A stretch of 64,000 nt of DNA from Candidatus Pseudothioglobus singularis PS1 (GTDB taxonomy: Bacteria > Pseudomonadota > Gammaproteobacteria > PS1 > Pseudothioglobaceae). The stretch spans positions 744,001 through 808,000 of the forward strand of contig NZ_CP006911.1 of the NCBI RefSeq assembly GCF_001281385.1, in the 5' to 3' direction. A program made the translations under genes and the position numbers. The notes below the pieces were generated by a model that worked only from the letters and a program-made list of their open reading frames with translations, ran no database searches and was not told the origin of the DNA. Numbering within the stretch: position 1 is the first letter of the stretch; each line of letters starts with the position of its first letter. Shown piece after piece: positions 20,119-29,112 of the stretch.

Positions 20119-22233
20119 ATGTCAGACCCTCACTATCATCGTGAAGCGGAAAAATATGAAAGCCCGATTCCATCTCGAGAACATATTTTAAGTTTTATTC
20201 AAGAAAAACCCAAAAGTAAACGTCAGCTTTTTGAACTCCTGTCTCTTGAGGATGACCAAAAAAAAGCCTTTGAAAGACGATTAAGGGCAATGGTCAGGGA
20301 TAAGCAGTTAAGTTGCAACAAAAGTGGCGTTTATCGCCCTTTTTCTAACAGAGGCCTTCTATCTGGAACCGTCATAGCTAACCCTAAGGGATTTGGTTTT
20401 GTCGCATTGGACAAAGGGGGCAAAGATTTGAGGCTTTCAAGTCAACAAATGAAGTTGGCATTTCATGGGGACAAGGTCAAGGTGCGTCTTCTCAATCGAA
20501 AACTCGATGCAGAAATTGTTGAAGTTACAGAGACGGTTAGTACACTCGTTGGAAGACTTCATATTGATCATCAAAGAAGTTATGTTATTGTCGATGATAA
20601 GCGTATCAAACACGAAATACAGATTGTGAAGCTTTTAGAGGGATGTAAAGATAACCAAGTCGTTGTGATAGAAGTATTAACCTCTCCAACCCTCGAAAAA
20701 AATGCCACAGGAAAAGTTACTTCAATCCTTGGAAATTATTTAGATGAAGGTGTCGAGGTTGACTCTGCTATTCATCGCCACCAAATTCCATCTACTTTTG
20801 GAGAAAAAGCTCTACAAGAGTCAGCAAATCTTCCAACTAAAGTAATGCCAAAGGATAAAAAAAATCGAGTTGATATTACAAATTTAGAGCTGGTCACAAT
20901 TGATGGCGAAGATTCAAGAGACTTTGATGATGCTGTTTATGCTATTCCATCAGAGAATGGATGGAAATTAATTGTTGCTATCGCAGATGTATCTCATTAT
21001 GTTAAAGAAGGTACTGAGCTTGATAGCGAGTCTTTAGAGAGAGGAAACTCTGTTTATTTCCCCCACAGGGTTGTCCCTATGCTGCCTGAGGCGATCTCTA
21101 ATGGACTATGCTCTCTTAACCCAAAAGTCGAAAGGCTATGTATGGCCTGTGAAATGGAGATTGATTCCTTAGGATCACTTTTGAATTATAAGTTTTACCC
21201 AGCAGTCATGCTATCCCATGCCCGTTTAACCTATACAGAGGTTAATGAGATGCTAGAGAATAAGGAGAGTCCACTCAGAAAGAAATACAGCAGAATTAAA
21301 GAAAATGTGGACTATTTGTATGGACTTTACCAAACCCTCAGGATTTCAAGGCAAAAAAGAGGTGTCATGGATTTTGATAGAATTGAAAGCCAAATTCTAT
21401 TTGATGACAAAGGAAAAATTGAAAACATTGTTGCCCGCAAAAGGAATGATGCCCACAAGTTAATTGAAGAATGTATGTTGATGGCTAATCAGGCAGCTGC
21501 GAAATATCTTCAAACTGAAAATGAAGACTTTTTGTATCGCGTTCATCCAAAGCCAACCCCTGAAAAGGTAGAAATTACTAGGCAATTTTTAACTGCAATT
21601 GATCTTAGGCTGGATGGAGGGCTTGAGCCAGACACCAGTGACTTTGCCAAATTACTTAAAAAGGCGGTAGGCAGAGAAGATGAGAATATTATTAAAACTG
21701 TCGTCTTAAGAACCATGAAACAGGCAACCTATACCCCCAAGAACGAAGGTCATTTTGGTTTAGCTTTTGAAGATTATGCTCATTTCACATCGCCAATTCG
21801 TCGCTACCCAGATCTTCTAGTTCATAGGGCTATTAAAAGGTCTTTATCAAATAAAAAACGTGAGCAATCTCAAAGAATGGCTGAAATGGGTACTCATCTT
21901 TCGATGACTGAGAGAAGGGCAGATGATGCTTCACGTGATGTTGAACAGTGGCTTAAGTGTGAATATATGAGAGATAAAGTGGGAGACAGCTTTAGCGGCG
22001 TCATTTCTGGTGTTGCTGGATTTGGACTATTTGTAGAGCTTTCAGATATTTTTGTTGAGGGCCTAGTGAGTGTTCGCGATTTAAAGGAAGACTACTTTAA
22101 TTTTGACGACGTTCATCATCAACTTAAGGGCCAAAGAGGCGGAAAAATTTATCGTTTAGGTGATACGATTAAAGTTAAAGTGGCCTCAGTCAATCTTGAT
22201 GATAGGAAGATTGAATTCATTCCAGTTCATTAA
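20119..22233 (+). CDS. rnr: Ribonuclease R
   Basis: Processive 3'-5' exoribonuclease of the RNB family that degrades structured RNA. Order: an N-terminal winged helix (PIPSREHILSFIQEKPKSKRQLFELL), two cold-shock domains (GTVIANPKGFGFVAL is the first), the RNB catalytic domain with the metal-binding aspartates in DGEDSRDFDDAV and the FTSPIRRYPDLLVHR motif, and a C-terminal S1 domain (GDSFSGVISGVAGFGLFVEL). It stops straight after S1 at 704 residues. The Lys-rich tail of the 813-residue E. coli enzyme is missing. It follows purA. No ribosome binding site is visible before the ATG. Confidence 0.95.
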   Translation: MSDPHYHREAEKYESPIPSREHILSFIQEKPKSKRQLFELLSLEDDQKKAFERRLRAMVRDKQLSCNKSGVYRPFSNRGLLSGTVIANPKGFGFVALDKGGKDLRLSSQQMKLAFHGDKVKVRLLNRKLDAEIVEVTETVSTLVGRLHIDHQRSYVIVDDKRIKHEIQIVKLLEGCKDNQVVVIEVLTSPTLEKNATGKVTSILGNYLDEGVEVDSAIHRHQIPSTFGEKALQESANLPTKVMPKDKKNRVDITNLELVTIDGEDSRDFDDAVYAIPSENGWKLIVAIADVSHYVKEGTELDSESLERGNSVYFPHRVVPMLPEAISNGLCSLNPKVERLCMACEMEIDSLGSLLNYKFYPAVMLSHARLTYTEVNEMLENKESPLRKKYSRIKENVDYLYGLYQTLRISRQKRGVMDFDRIESQILFDDKGKIENIVARKRNDAHKLIEECMLMANQAAAKYLQTENEDFLYRVHPKPTPEKVEITRQFLTAIDLRLDGGLEPDTSDFAKLLKKAVGREDENIIKTVVLRTMKQATYTPKNEGHFGLAFEDYAHFTSPIRRYPDLLVHRAIKRSLSNKKREQSQRMAEMGTHLSMTERRADDASRDVEQWLKCEYMRDKVGDSFSGVISGVAGFGLFVELSDIFVEGLVSVRDLKEDYFNFDDVHHQLKGQRGGKIYRLGDTIKVKVASVNLDDRKIEFIPVH

Positions 22234-22245
22234 TCATTTTCAAAG

Positions 22246-23910
22246 TTATTCAGTTATTGCGCCTCGAGAAGCCGATTGAGCAAGCTTTGCATATTTAGCA
22301 AGAACACCTTTTGTGTACCTTGGTTTGGGCTGCTTCCAATTTGAAAGTCTTTGACTGATAATGGACTCGTCCACGATGAGTTCAAGACGATTATTTTCAG
22401 CATCAATTAGAATTTCATCGCCATCCTCTATAACAGCAAGAGTGCCACCTGTATATGCCTCAGGTGTAATATGCCCAACTACAAATCCGTGAGTTCCCCC
22501 TGAAAATCTTCCATCAGTAATGAGCGCAACTTTTCCGCCGAGACCTTTCCCCATAACAGCTGAAGTAGGAGCTAACATTTCTCTCATGCCTGGACCTCCT
22601 TTAGGCCCCTCGTATCGAATAACAATCACATCACCTTCAACAATTTGATCTTTCAGGACAGCTTGAAGGGCGTCCTCCTCACATCCAAATGTTTTAGCAT
22701 TACCTCTAAAAGTTAAACCTTCTTTGCCAGTGATTTTAGCAACAGCACCTTCAGTTGCAAGATTGCCCCTTAGAATTCTTAAGTGAGAATCCTTTTTGAT
22801 GGGCTTATCTAAAGGCATAATAATTTCTTGGTCAGCATCATACGACTGAACATTCTGTAAGTTTTCAGCTAAAGTTTTACCAGTTACTGTCATGCATTCT
22901 CCATGAAGCATACCCGCGTCTAAAAGCATTTTCATTAACGGCAATGTTCCACCAATTTGAACCAGTTCACTCATCATGTATTTGCCCGATGGCTTAAGAT
23001 CTGCTAGAACAGGGACATTGGCACCAATTCGCGTAAAATCATCGATGGTAAGGTCAACATTAATAGCATCCGCCATGGCGATTAAATGGAGCACAGCATT
23101 CGTTGATCCACCAAGTGTAATAATGAGAGTGATGGCGTTTTCAAAGGCTTTCTTGGTCATAATGTCACTCGGCTTTATATCTTTCTCTAATAGATTTAAT
23201 ACAGCCTCACCAGCCCTAGAGCAATCTATATTTTTGTCATCAGATATTGCATCCTGAGAGGACGAATTTGGAAGACTCATTCCAAGTGCCTCTATTGCAG
23301 AGGCCATAGTATTAGCTGTGTACATTCCGCCACATGAGCCTGGGCCAGGAATGGCAGTGGACTCAATCTGTTCAAGTTCTATATCATTAATATCATTATT
23401 CGCTCTTTTACCAACAGCCTCAAAAACACTCACAATATCAGTATGATTAGCACCAGGCTGAATGGTTCCGCCATAAACAAAAACAGAAGGGCGGTTCAGT
23501 CTAGCAAGCCCCATGAGGCATCCAGGCATATTTTTATCACATCCACCAATTGCAACAACCCCATCAAAGCCTTGACAGGCAGTTACTGTTTCAATTGAAT
23601 CAGCAATCACCTCTCTAGAAACAAGTGAATATTTCATACCTTCCGACCCCATTGAGATGCCATCTGAAATAGTGATTGTATTGAAAACAACAGCTTTTCC
23701 TCCAGCACTATTTACGCCTTTTTCGGCTTCGCTAGCTAAATCATTGATATGCATATTGCATGGCGTAACCATTGACCAGGTTGATGCAATTCCAACTTGT
23801 GGCTTTTTAAAATCTTCTTTTTTAAAGCCAACAGGGTAAAGCATTGCTCTGGATGCAGCTCTCTCATAACCATCAATTACAACTGAGGAATATTTTCTAG
23901 TGTTTGACAT
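22246..23910 (-). CDS. ilvD: Dihydroxy-acid dehydratase
   Basis: Iron-sulfur dehydratase of branched-chain amino acid and pantothenate synthesis (dihydroxy-isovalerate to 2-oxo-isovalerate). Family motifs are [23 protein letters not shown] and the C-terminal [11 protein letters not shown]. The start [14 protein letters not shown] at 23910 matches the usual N-terminus. An upstream in-frame ATG at 23937 would add nine unrelated residues. The protein is 554 residues. It is convergent with rnr (12 bases between stops) and divergent from the GNAT gene, with no other ilv gene nearby. Confidence 0.96.
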   Translation of the reverse strand: MSNTRKYSSVVIDGYERAASRAMLYPVGFKKEDFKKPQVGIASTWSMVTPCNMHINDLASEAEKGVNSAGGKAVVFNTITISDGISMGSEGMKYSLVSREVIADSIETVTACQGFDGVVAIGGCDKNMPGCLMGLARLNRPSVFVYGGTIQPGANHTDIVSVFEAVGKRANNDINDIELEQIESTAIPGPGSCGGMYTANTMASAIEALGMSLPNSSSQDAISDDKNIDCSRAGEAVLNLLEKDIKPSDIMTKKAFENAITLIITLGGSTNAVLHLIAMADAINVDLTIDDFTRIGANVPVLADLKPSGKYMMSELVQIGGTLPLMKMLLDAGMLHGECMTVTGKTLAENLQNVQSYDADQEIIMPLDKPIKKDSHLRILRGNLATEGAVAKITGKEGLTFRGNAKTFGCEEDALQAVLKDQIVEGDVIVIRYEGPKGGPGMREMLAPTSAVMGKGLGGKVALITDGRFSGGTHGFVVGHITPEAYTGGTLAVIEDGDEILIDAENNRLELIVDESIISQRLSNWKQPKPRYTKGVLAKYAKLAQSASRGAITE

Positions 23911-23984
23911 TGCTTTTAAATTATCAAAAAAATACAAATTTTAGACTAAAATAACCCGCTTCTAATAGCAATTAAGGCTTCAAG

Positions 23985-24407
23985 TTGAGTAAAGCAAGGC
24001 AAATTATCGAATTAATGCAACCTTTTGTTGAAGAAGGTAGATTATTAGAAAGAAGCTATGAAACCATTGACAGTCGTATTGATGACTTTGTTTGCATAGA
24101 GAAAGATAATCACATTATTGCCTGTGCTGGTCTAAAACTATATCAAGATGAGAACGTTGGCGAAATATATGCACTTGTTGTGAATAAGAGTTTTCATAAT
24201 ACAGATACATCAACAAGATTAATGGAGTTACTAATCGATAAAGCTTCTAAGTTAAATCTAAGTTCAATTTTTGCGCTCTCTAAGTATGGCGGCAGATTCT
24301 TCTTTAGGTTTGAGTTTGTTGAGAGTGAATTAAGTTTTCTTCCTGATTCAAGACAAAAGAGTTATGATGACTTAAGAAAATCTATTATTTATTCTAGGCG
24401 AATCTAG
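23985..24407 (+). CDS. Stand-alone GNAT acetyltransferase resembling the ArgA C-terminal domain
   Basis: A 140-residue protein that reads along its whole length like the acetyltransferase half of N-acetylglutamate synthase (ArgA): RQIIELMQPFVEEGRLLERS, IACAGLKLYQDENVGEIYALVV, then a segment ending FLPDSRQKSYDDLRKSIIYSRR, which parallels the ArgA end LLPESKKQLYNYQRRSKVL. The amino-acid-kinase domain of ArgA is absent. The start is TTG at 23985, because an in-frame stop lies only 12 bases upstream and the first ATG is too far into the domain. It could be a minimal N-acetylglutamate synthase for arginine synthesis, or a GNAT with another substrate. The CoA-binding R/QxxGxG/A loop is degenerate (NKSFHNTDTSTRLM), which lowers certainty about activity. 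Confidence 0.7.
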   Translation: MSKARQIIELMQPFVEEGRLLERSYETIDSRIDDFVCIEKDNHIIACAGLKLYQDENVGEIYALVVNKSFHNTDTSTRLMELLIDKASKLNLSSIFALSKYGGRFFFRFEFVESELSFLPDSRQKSYDDLRKSIIYSRRI

Positions 24408-24448
24408 ATTTATTCTAATTTAAATATATATTTTAGTCCTGCTAATTA

Positions 24449-25048
24449 ATGAAACTTAAAGATAGAATCCGTGGATACCTTCCTGTTGTCATAGACGTTG
24501 AAACGTCAGGATTTAATGAGCAAACGGACGCTCTCTTGGAAATTTGTGCAATTATTCTGGGCATGGATGAAGAGGGTTCTTTTTTTGCAAAAACAACTCT
24601 TCATTATCATGTTGAGCCTTTTAAAGGGGCAAATATTGAAGCCTCGGCAATTAAATTTAATGGCATTGATATTGATAATCCCTTTAGGCTTGCTGTTCCT
24701 GAAAAGAAGGCATTGTCAGAAATATTTGATCACATTAATAAGGAGCTAGAAACTGAAGAGTGTTCGAGAGCTATCCTTGTTGGTCACAACGCTTTTTTTG
24801 ATCTTGGGTTTGTAAAGGCGGCTACGCTCAGAGCAAACTTAAAAAGTCCATTTCATCAATTTTCAACGATCGATACGGTCAGTCTTTCTGCCCTTTGTTG
24901 CGGCGAAACAGTTCTCGCTAAAGCGATATCTAAAATGGACATTGAGTGGGATAATAATGAGGCACACTCAGCGCTCTACGATACGCAAAAAACATCAGAG
25001 CTGTTCTGTCAAATATTTAATTCTCATAAGTTTGAACTGAAGGATTAG
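24449..25048 (+). CDS. rnt: Ribonuclease T
   Basis: DEDD-family 3' exoribonuclease that finishes tRNA and 5S/23S rRNA 3' ends. The first exonuclease motif is VVIDVETSGFNEQTDALLEI, the second is in VGHNAFFDLGFV and the third in NNEAHSALYDTQKTSELF, giving the four acidic residues and catalytic His of DEDDh enzymes. RGYLPVVIDVET matches the E. coli N-terminus. The 199 residues are slightly shorter than E. coli RNase T (215). Its stop overlaps by 4 bases the stop of the convergent hypothetical gene on the other strand. Confidence 0.93.
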   Translation: MKLKDRIRGYLPVVIDVETSGFNEQTDALLEICAIILGMDEEGSFFAKTTLHYHVEPFKGANIEASAIKFNGIDIDNPFRLAVPEKKALSEIFDHINKELETEECSRAILVGHNAFFDLGFVKAATLRANLKSPFHQFSTIDTVSLSALCCGETVLAKAISKMDIEWDNNEAHSALYDTQKTSELFCQIFNSHKFELKD

Positions 25049-25557
25049 TCTTCAATTTTTCTTAAATATTTGTAATCCATAGCCCACTTGATAAACTCTT
25101 CTTTATTGATAGAGTTACTTTGGAATCTTTCCCTTAAAAGGTGATTCTCTACCCTTTGAAAAAAAATTAGATTTAATAAGCTTTTTTTCATATTGGTTAC
25201 ATCATTCAGTTTAGTTTTGAATAAATCAGAATCTAGCTTTTTAGCATGAATAGGATTAATGCCCAAAAGGATCAAAAGGCATTCATTAAAACTTAACTTG
25301 GTTTTATTAATTAAAAAGTCATGCCAATTTGTTCTAGTAGCTAATTGATCTTTAGACGGGTTTATCGCTTTAAAGTCAAGGATTTGTTCGTTTAGCAAAG
25401 TTTCGATGAATTCAAGGTTATCACTTTGATCTGACTGGTTGGTCGTTTTAAGAATGGATTCTCTTAATCTGGTAACTTCAAACTTGATGTTTTCAGCAGT
25501 TCTATTATGGAAAATTTTATAGGTTGTTTCAGGCATATTTTTATACTCTTTAATCAC
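25045..25557 (-). CDS. Hypothetical protein of 170 residues
   Basis: I do not recognise the family. The protein is polar and probably mostly helical, with many Asn, Lys and Leu residues, no signal peptide and no membrane segment. Recognisable stretches are FEVTRLRESILKTTNQSDQS, NWHDFLINKTKLSFNECLLI and NKEEFIKWAMDYKYLRKIED. There are no cysteines or obvious catalytic motifs. It begins 2 bases after the end of plsC on the same strand and is probably cotranscribed with it, and it converges on rnt with overlapping stops. A second in-frame ATG (MPETTYK) at 25536 is an equally good start. Confidence 0.6.
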   Translation of the reverse strand: MIKEYKNMPETTYKIFHNRTAENIKFEVTRLRESILKTTNQSDQSDNLEFIETLLNEQILDFKAINPSKDQLATRTNWHDFLINKTKLSFNECLLILLGINPIHAKKLDSDLFKTKLNDVTNMKKSLLNLIFFQRVENHLLRERFQSNSINKEEFIKWAMDYKYLRKIED

Positions 25558-25559
25558 GA

Positions 25560-26264
25560 TTATTTAAATTTATTTTCTTGTACTAAGGTCCACTTCCTAA
25601 TTTGATCTGTAACCTCTGAAGTCTTTAAATTAGAATTGGGTATTGCCTCACCAATAACGACGGTAATTACTCCAGGTTTTTTTAAAAAGCTGCCCTTAGG
25701 CCAAAGCCTTCCAGCATTATGATACACGGGCGTAATGCTATGTCCTGTTTTCTTTGCTATCGCACTGCCACCATTTTGGTAGGCTCCTAATTCACCATAA
25801 GGCTGCCTGGTTCCTTCAGGATAGATAACTACTGAGATGCCTTTGTTTAGTCGATCAGCCCCTTGATTTATGACTTTTTTAATTGCGTTTAGTTTGTCAC
25901 CACGATTAATAATGATTGGTTTTAGTAGCGCAAGACTCCATCCGAATACAGGAAGCCATAAAAGTTCACGTTTTAAGACCCAAGTATGGGCTGGGAAGAT
26001 TGTTTGAAAAGCTAACGTTTCCCAGGTAGATTGGTGGTTAGAGACTATGATGGACGAAGATTTAATTATATTTTCTTGACCAATGACTTTAGTTTTAATA
26101 TTCACAGTTATTTTTAACCACCATATACAAAATATAGCCCATTGAGATAGAAATTTTTGACGAGTTGGGTAGCTTGAAAAAACGAGTAAAAAACCAATCA
26201 AAGTGATCAAAATTAAACTAATAATTGAACCAACAAAGTACAATAGTGATCTTAAAAGTATCAT
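25560..26264 (-). CDS. plsC: 1-acyl-sn-glycerol-3-phosphate acyltransferase
   Basis: Membrane-bound acyltransferase that converts lysophosphatidic acid to phosphatidic acid. It has one or two N-terminal membrane segments (LLYFVGSIISLILITLIGFLL), then the catalytic NHQSTWET block. This is an NHX4E variant of the usual NHX4D, with the acidic residue as Glu. The substrate-binding YPEGTRQPYG and PVYHNAGRLWP follow. The 234 residues are typical. It is divergent from rmuC and followed by a hypothetical gene at 2 bases. Because lysophospholipid acyltransferases form a large family, the exact acceptor is inferred. Confidence 0.9.
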   Translation of the reverse strand: MILLRSLLYFVGSIISLILITLIGFLLVFSSYPTRQKFLSQWAIFCIWWLKITVNIKTKVIGQENIIKSSSIIVSNHQSTWETLAFQTIFPAHTWVLKRELLWLPVFGWSLALLKPIIINRGDKLNAIKKVINQGADRLNKGISVVIYPEGTRQPYGELGAYQNGGSAIAKKTGHSITPVYHNAGRLWPKGSFLKKPGVITVVIGEAIPNSNLKTSEVTDQIRKWTLVQENKFK

Positions 26265-26344
26265 GGCTTATAGATATCTAAGCGTTATAATTCTATATAA
26301 AATTTTACTAAGTTTACAACACACCGGTATGCCTATTTTATGAT

Positions 26345-26353
26345 TGCTATAAA
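26345..26353 (+). promoter_or_regulatory. Extended -10 promoter candidate for rmuC
   Basis: TG-C-TATAAA in the 122-base divergent gap between plsC and rmuC, 33 bases before the rmuC ATG. No clear -35 was seen. The rmuC start has no Shine-Dalgarno sequence (TCTAACCTT before ATG). A TATAAT further upstream, near 26286, is a second possibility. Confidence 0.35.
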
Positions 26354-26386
26354 ACACCCATTAATAATGGATTCAAATCTAACCTT

Positions 26387-27526
26387 ATGAATATTATCAT
26401 TGGCATAGTTTCTTTACTCGTGGGAGCTGCATTTAGCTACTATGTACTGAATAAGAAATTGTTTTCCATCTCTCAAAAAAATATTCAGCTCGAGACAAAG
26501 CTGGATGAAAAAGAAAAGAATTATGCTGAAAAAATTCAGCTAGTCGATCATCTAAAGAGTCAAGTAAATAGTGAGTTTAAGACTATCGCCTCAGAAATTT
26601 TGAAGACAGACCGTGACAAGCTTAAGGTCGATAATTCCGACTTATTGACGCCGCTTCAAACTCAGCTTAAAAGTTTTAGAGATAGGATTGAGACAATTAC
26701 AAAGGAGCAGGTTGAGGAGAGAACGACCTTAAAAGAGCAAATTAAGTCTCTTCATGTTGCAAACCTTGAAACACAGCAGTCGGCAAAGAATTTAACAGAT
26801 GCGCTCACTTATGACAATAAGATTCAGGGTGACTGGGGAGAAGAGATATTAAGCTCTCTTTTATCAAGTTATGGATTCCAAGAGGGGGTTGAGTTTGATC
26901 TTCAAAAGCAATATAAAAATGAAATGGGTGAAAAATTTAAGCCTGATGTTATTCTTCATTTGCCAGAGGGAAAGGATGTTGTTATTGACTCTAAGGTGTC
27001 GCTTAAAGATTATGTCGACTATGTCGCAGACCAATCAAATGAGTTAGCTTTAAAGAAACATATTGCCTCGATTGAAAACCAAATAAAAAACATTAGTATC
27101 AAAGAGTATGAGAACCTTGAGGGTGTGAGGAGTCTAGACTTTATTTTTGTTTTTATTCCTATTGAGGGGGCTCTTCTTCTTGCGCTTCAACATAAACATA
27201 GTTTGTTTGATGATGCCCTCAAGAAGAACATTATGCTCGTTTCACCGTCCATGCTGAGTATGAGTCTAAAAACTGTTAACTTTATGTGGCAAACAGATAA
27301 ACAAAATAAAAATGCTGATGAGATTGCACGACAGGCTGCTGGAATGTATGACAAGCTCGCCCTTTTTACTGACGATCTAGATAAGATTGAGAATCAACTT
27401 GAAAAAACCAAGGAAGGCTTTTCAAGTGCTAGGAATAAGTTGTCAACAGGCAAGGGTAATTTGATTAGCAGGGCAGAAAGACTTAAAGCGCTTGGGGTTA
27501 AATCAAATAAGGAAATTAGTGAATGA
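26387..27526 (+). CDS. rmuC: DNA recombination protein RmuC
   Basis: RmuC-family protein. Members limit inversion of short inverted repeats and carry a restriction-endonuclease-like fold. It has an N-terminal membrane anchor (MNIIIGIVSLLVGAAFSYYVL), a long coiled coil (about residues 25-140, ending QQSAKNLTDAL), then the conserved nuclease-like core GDWGEEILSSLLSSYGF, KPDVILHLPEGKDVVIDSKVSLKDY and the DFIFVFIPIEGAL segment. The 379 residues are shorter than in E. coli (475). Its stop overlaps the start of the next gene (ATGA). Confidence 0.92.
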   Translation: MNIIIGIVSLLVGAAFSYYVLNKKLFSISQKNIQLETKLDEKEKNYAEKIQLVDHLKSQVNSEFKTIASEILKTDRDKLKVDNSDLLTPLQTQLKSFRDRIETITKEQVEERTTLKEQIKSLHVANLETQQSAKNLTDALTYDNKIQGDWGEEILSSLLSSYGFQEGVEFDLQKQYKNEMGEKFKPDVILHLPEGKDVVIDSKVSLKDYVDYVADQSNELALKKHIASIENQIKNISIKEYENLEGVRSLDFIFVFIPIEGALLLALQHKHSLFDDALKKNIMLVSPSMLSMSLKTVNFMWQTDKQNKNADEIARQAAGMYDKLALFTDDLDKIENQLEKTKEGFSSARNKLSTGKGNLISRAERLKALGVKSNKEISE

Positions 27527-28272
27527 TAGTTGCCAAAGAGCACAATATAAAAAAAGATGAATTTGAGGGGAAAGTCGTTCTAGTAACGGGTGCAAATAGG
27601 GGTTTTGGGCTTGCCATAACCATGGACCTTGCTAGAGCTGGCGCCACCGTCATTATGCTAGGAAGGGATTTAGGTTCACTTGAGCATGCTTATGACGCTG
27701 TTGTTGATTCTGGCCTGAAAGAGCCAATTCTTTACCCTCTGGATTTAGAAGGTGCAACACCTGAAAATTATCAAGAGCTTCAAGATAACCTTCTTAACGA
27801 GTTTGGGAAGTTAGATGGACTGGTCCATAACGCTTCAATATTGGGTACTCAGATGCCGATCGAGCAGTATGATATTAAATTATGGTATTCAACAATCCAG
27901 ATTAATCTAAATGCTCCATTCATGCTGACCCAGTTCCTGATTCCTGCTCTATCAAAATCGGATGATGCCAGGATTATTTTTTTATCTTCAACAGTCGGCA
28001 GGAAGGCAAGGGCTTATTGGGGTGCCTACAGCGTTAGTAAGTTTGGGATTGAAGGTTTTGCAAAAACTCTCTCAGAGGAGCTTGAAAAAACCCAAATTAG
28101 TGTAAACACGGTCAACCCTGGAAAATTGAGAACTGAGATGAGAAGGACAGCATACCCTGCTGAAGACTCCTCAACAGTTCCTTTGCCAGAAGAAAAAAGT
28201 CAAGCAATTGTCCACTTATTGTCTAGCTCAAGTCCAAAAATAAATGGTGAACAGTTAACAATCTCAGATTAA
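27523..28272 (+). CDS. yciK: SDR-family oxidoreductase, YciK type
   Basis: Classical short-chain dehydrogenase with the cofactor loop TGANRGFGLA, HNASILG in the NNAG position, catalytic FLSSTVG and YSVSKFGIEG (Tyr-x3-Lys), and VNTVNPGKLRTEMR after the active site. The length (249), the motif HNASILGTQMPIEQYD and the C-terminal part resemble the gammaproteobacterial YciK group, whose substrate is unknown. Translationally coupled to rmuC through ATGA and convergent with suhB, with one base between the ends. Confidence 0.8.
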   Translation: MIVAKEHNIKKDEFEGKVVLVTGANRGFGLAITMDLARAGATVIMLGRDLGSLEHAYDAVVDSGLKEPILYPLDLEGATPENYQELQDNLLNEFGKLDGLVHNASILGTQMPIEQYDIKLWYSTIQINLNAPFMLTQFLIPALSKSDDARIIFLSSTVGRKARAYWGAYSVSKFGIEGFAKTLSEELEKTQISVNTVNPGKLRTEMRRTAYPAEDSSTVPLPEEKSQAIVHLLSSSSPKINGEQLTISD

Positions 28273-28273
28273 T

Positions 28274-29074
28274 TTACCTCTGAAGGTCGCTCGTAAGGTG
28301 TGGATGAATTTTCTTGAGAATTTCTTTATAGGCATCTGCATTTCCAGCGACAACGTTCCCAGTTTCCATGTATTTATCTCTTCCAGAAAAATCTCCTATA
28401 AATCCTCCAGCCTCTTTAACAAGTAGAGCGCCAGCTGCCATGTCCCAAGAGTTAAGCCCAATCTCCCAATGGCCATCAAGTCTGCCAGCAGCTACATAAG
28501 CTAAATCTAAAGCAGCAGCTCCCGCTCTTCGAATGTCAGAGACGTGAGGCAAAATTGCCTTAAATGTGTCAAGATAACAATCTAAATGCTGCGGATTTTT
28601 GAATGGGAAGCCAGTTCCAATGAGAGTATCCTCTAATCCTTTTGATATGGTCACCCTAATTCTTTCATTATTGAGATAAGCGCCTTCTCCTTTAGAGGCT
28701 GTAAAGAGCTCTTCCTTGAATGGGTCATAGATGACAGCGTGTGAAGTCACTCCTTTTTCAAGAAGCGCTATAGAGACAGCATACTGCGGAAAGCCATGCA
28801 GGTAATTGGTGGTTCCATCTAAAGGGTCAATAATCCAAAGAAAATCATCGTCACCAAGAGTTTTACCACTCTCTTCAGCCAAAATAGAATGTTTTGGAAA
28901 GGCCTTTTTAATCTCGTTTATAATGGCTTTTTCGGCCGTTTTATCAACCTCTGAAACAAAGTCATTAATAGACTTGTTTTCGATGGTAAGTATGTCGACC
29001 TGATTGTGATACCTTAAAATAACATCACCAGCTGCTCTGGCAGCTCTAACTGCAATATTGACGGTAGGATGCAT
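28274..29074 (-). CDS. suhB: Inositol-1-monophosphatase family protein SuhB
   Basis: Magnesium-dependent phosphatase. In E. coli the protein also acts in rRNA antitermination complexes. The metal-binding signatures are complete: the acidic pair in ILAEESG, DPLDGTTNYLHGFPQY, and the C-terminal WDMAAGALLVKEAGG. The 266 residues match the E. coli protein (267). Its start MHPTVNIAVRAARAAGD is canonical and lies only 5 bases from an ATG of the divergent trmJ, or 38 bases from the preferred trmJ start, so the promoters of both genes must lie inside or beside the opposite gene. Confidence 0.95.
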   Translation of the reverse strand: MHPTVNIAVRAARAAGDVILRYHNQVDILTIENKSINDFVSEVDKTAEKAIINEIKKAFPKHSILAEESGKTLGDDDFLWIIDPLDGTTNYLHGFPQYAVSIALLEKGVTSHAVIYDPFKEELFTASKGEGAYLNNERIRVTISKGLEDTLIGTGFPFKNPQHLDCYLDTFKAILPHVSDIRRAGAAALDLAYVAAGRLDGHWEIGLNSWDMAAGALLVKEAGGFIGDFSGRDKYMETGNVVAGNADAYKEILKKIHPHLTSDLQR

Positions 29075-29112
29075 GGTAAATGAGTGAAATAAATAAAGAG
29101 AGGAATTATACC

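Noticed and set aside
29080-29112. ATG 29080 as the trmJ start
   Set aside because: No ribosome binding site, and it would add 11 residues before the family N-terminus. TTG 29113 with GAGAGGA 8 bases upstream is better supported, although the ATG is not excluded.
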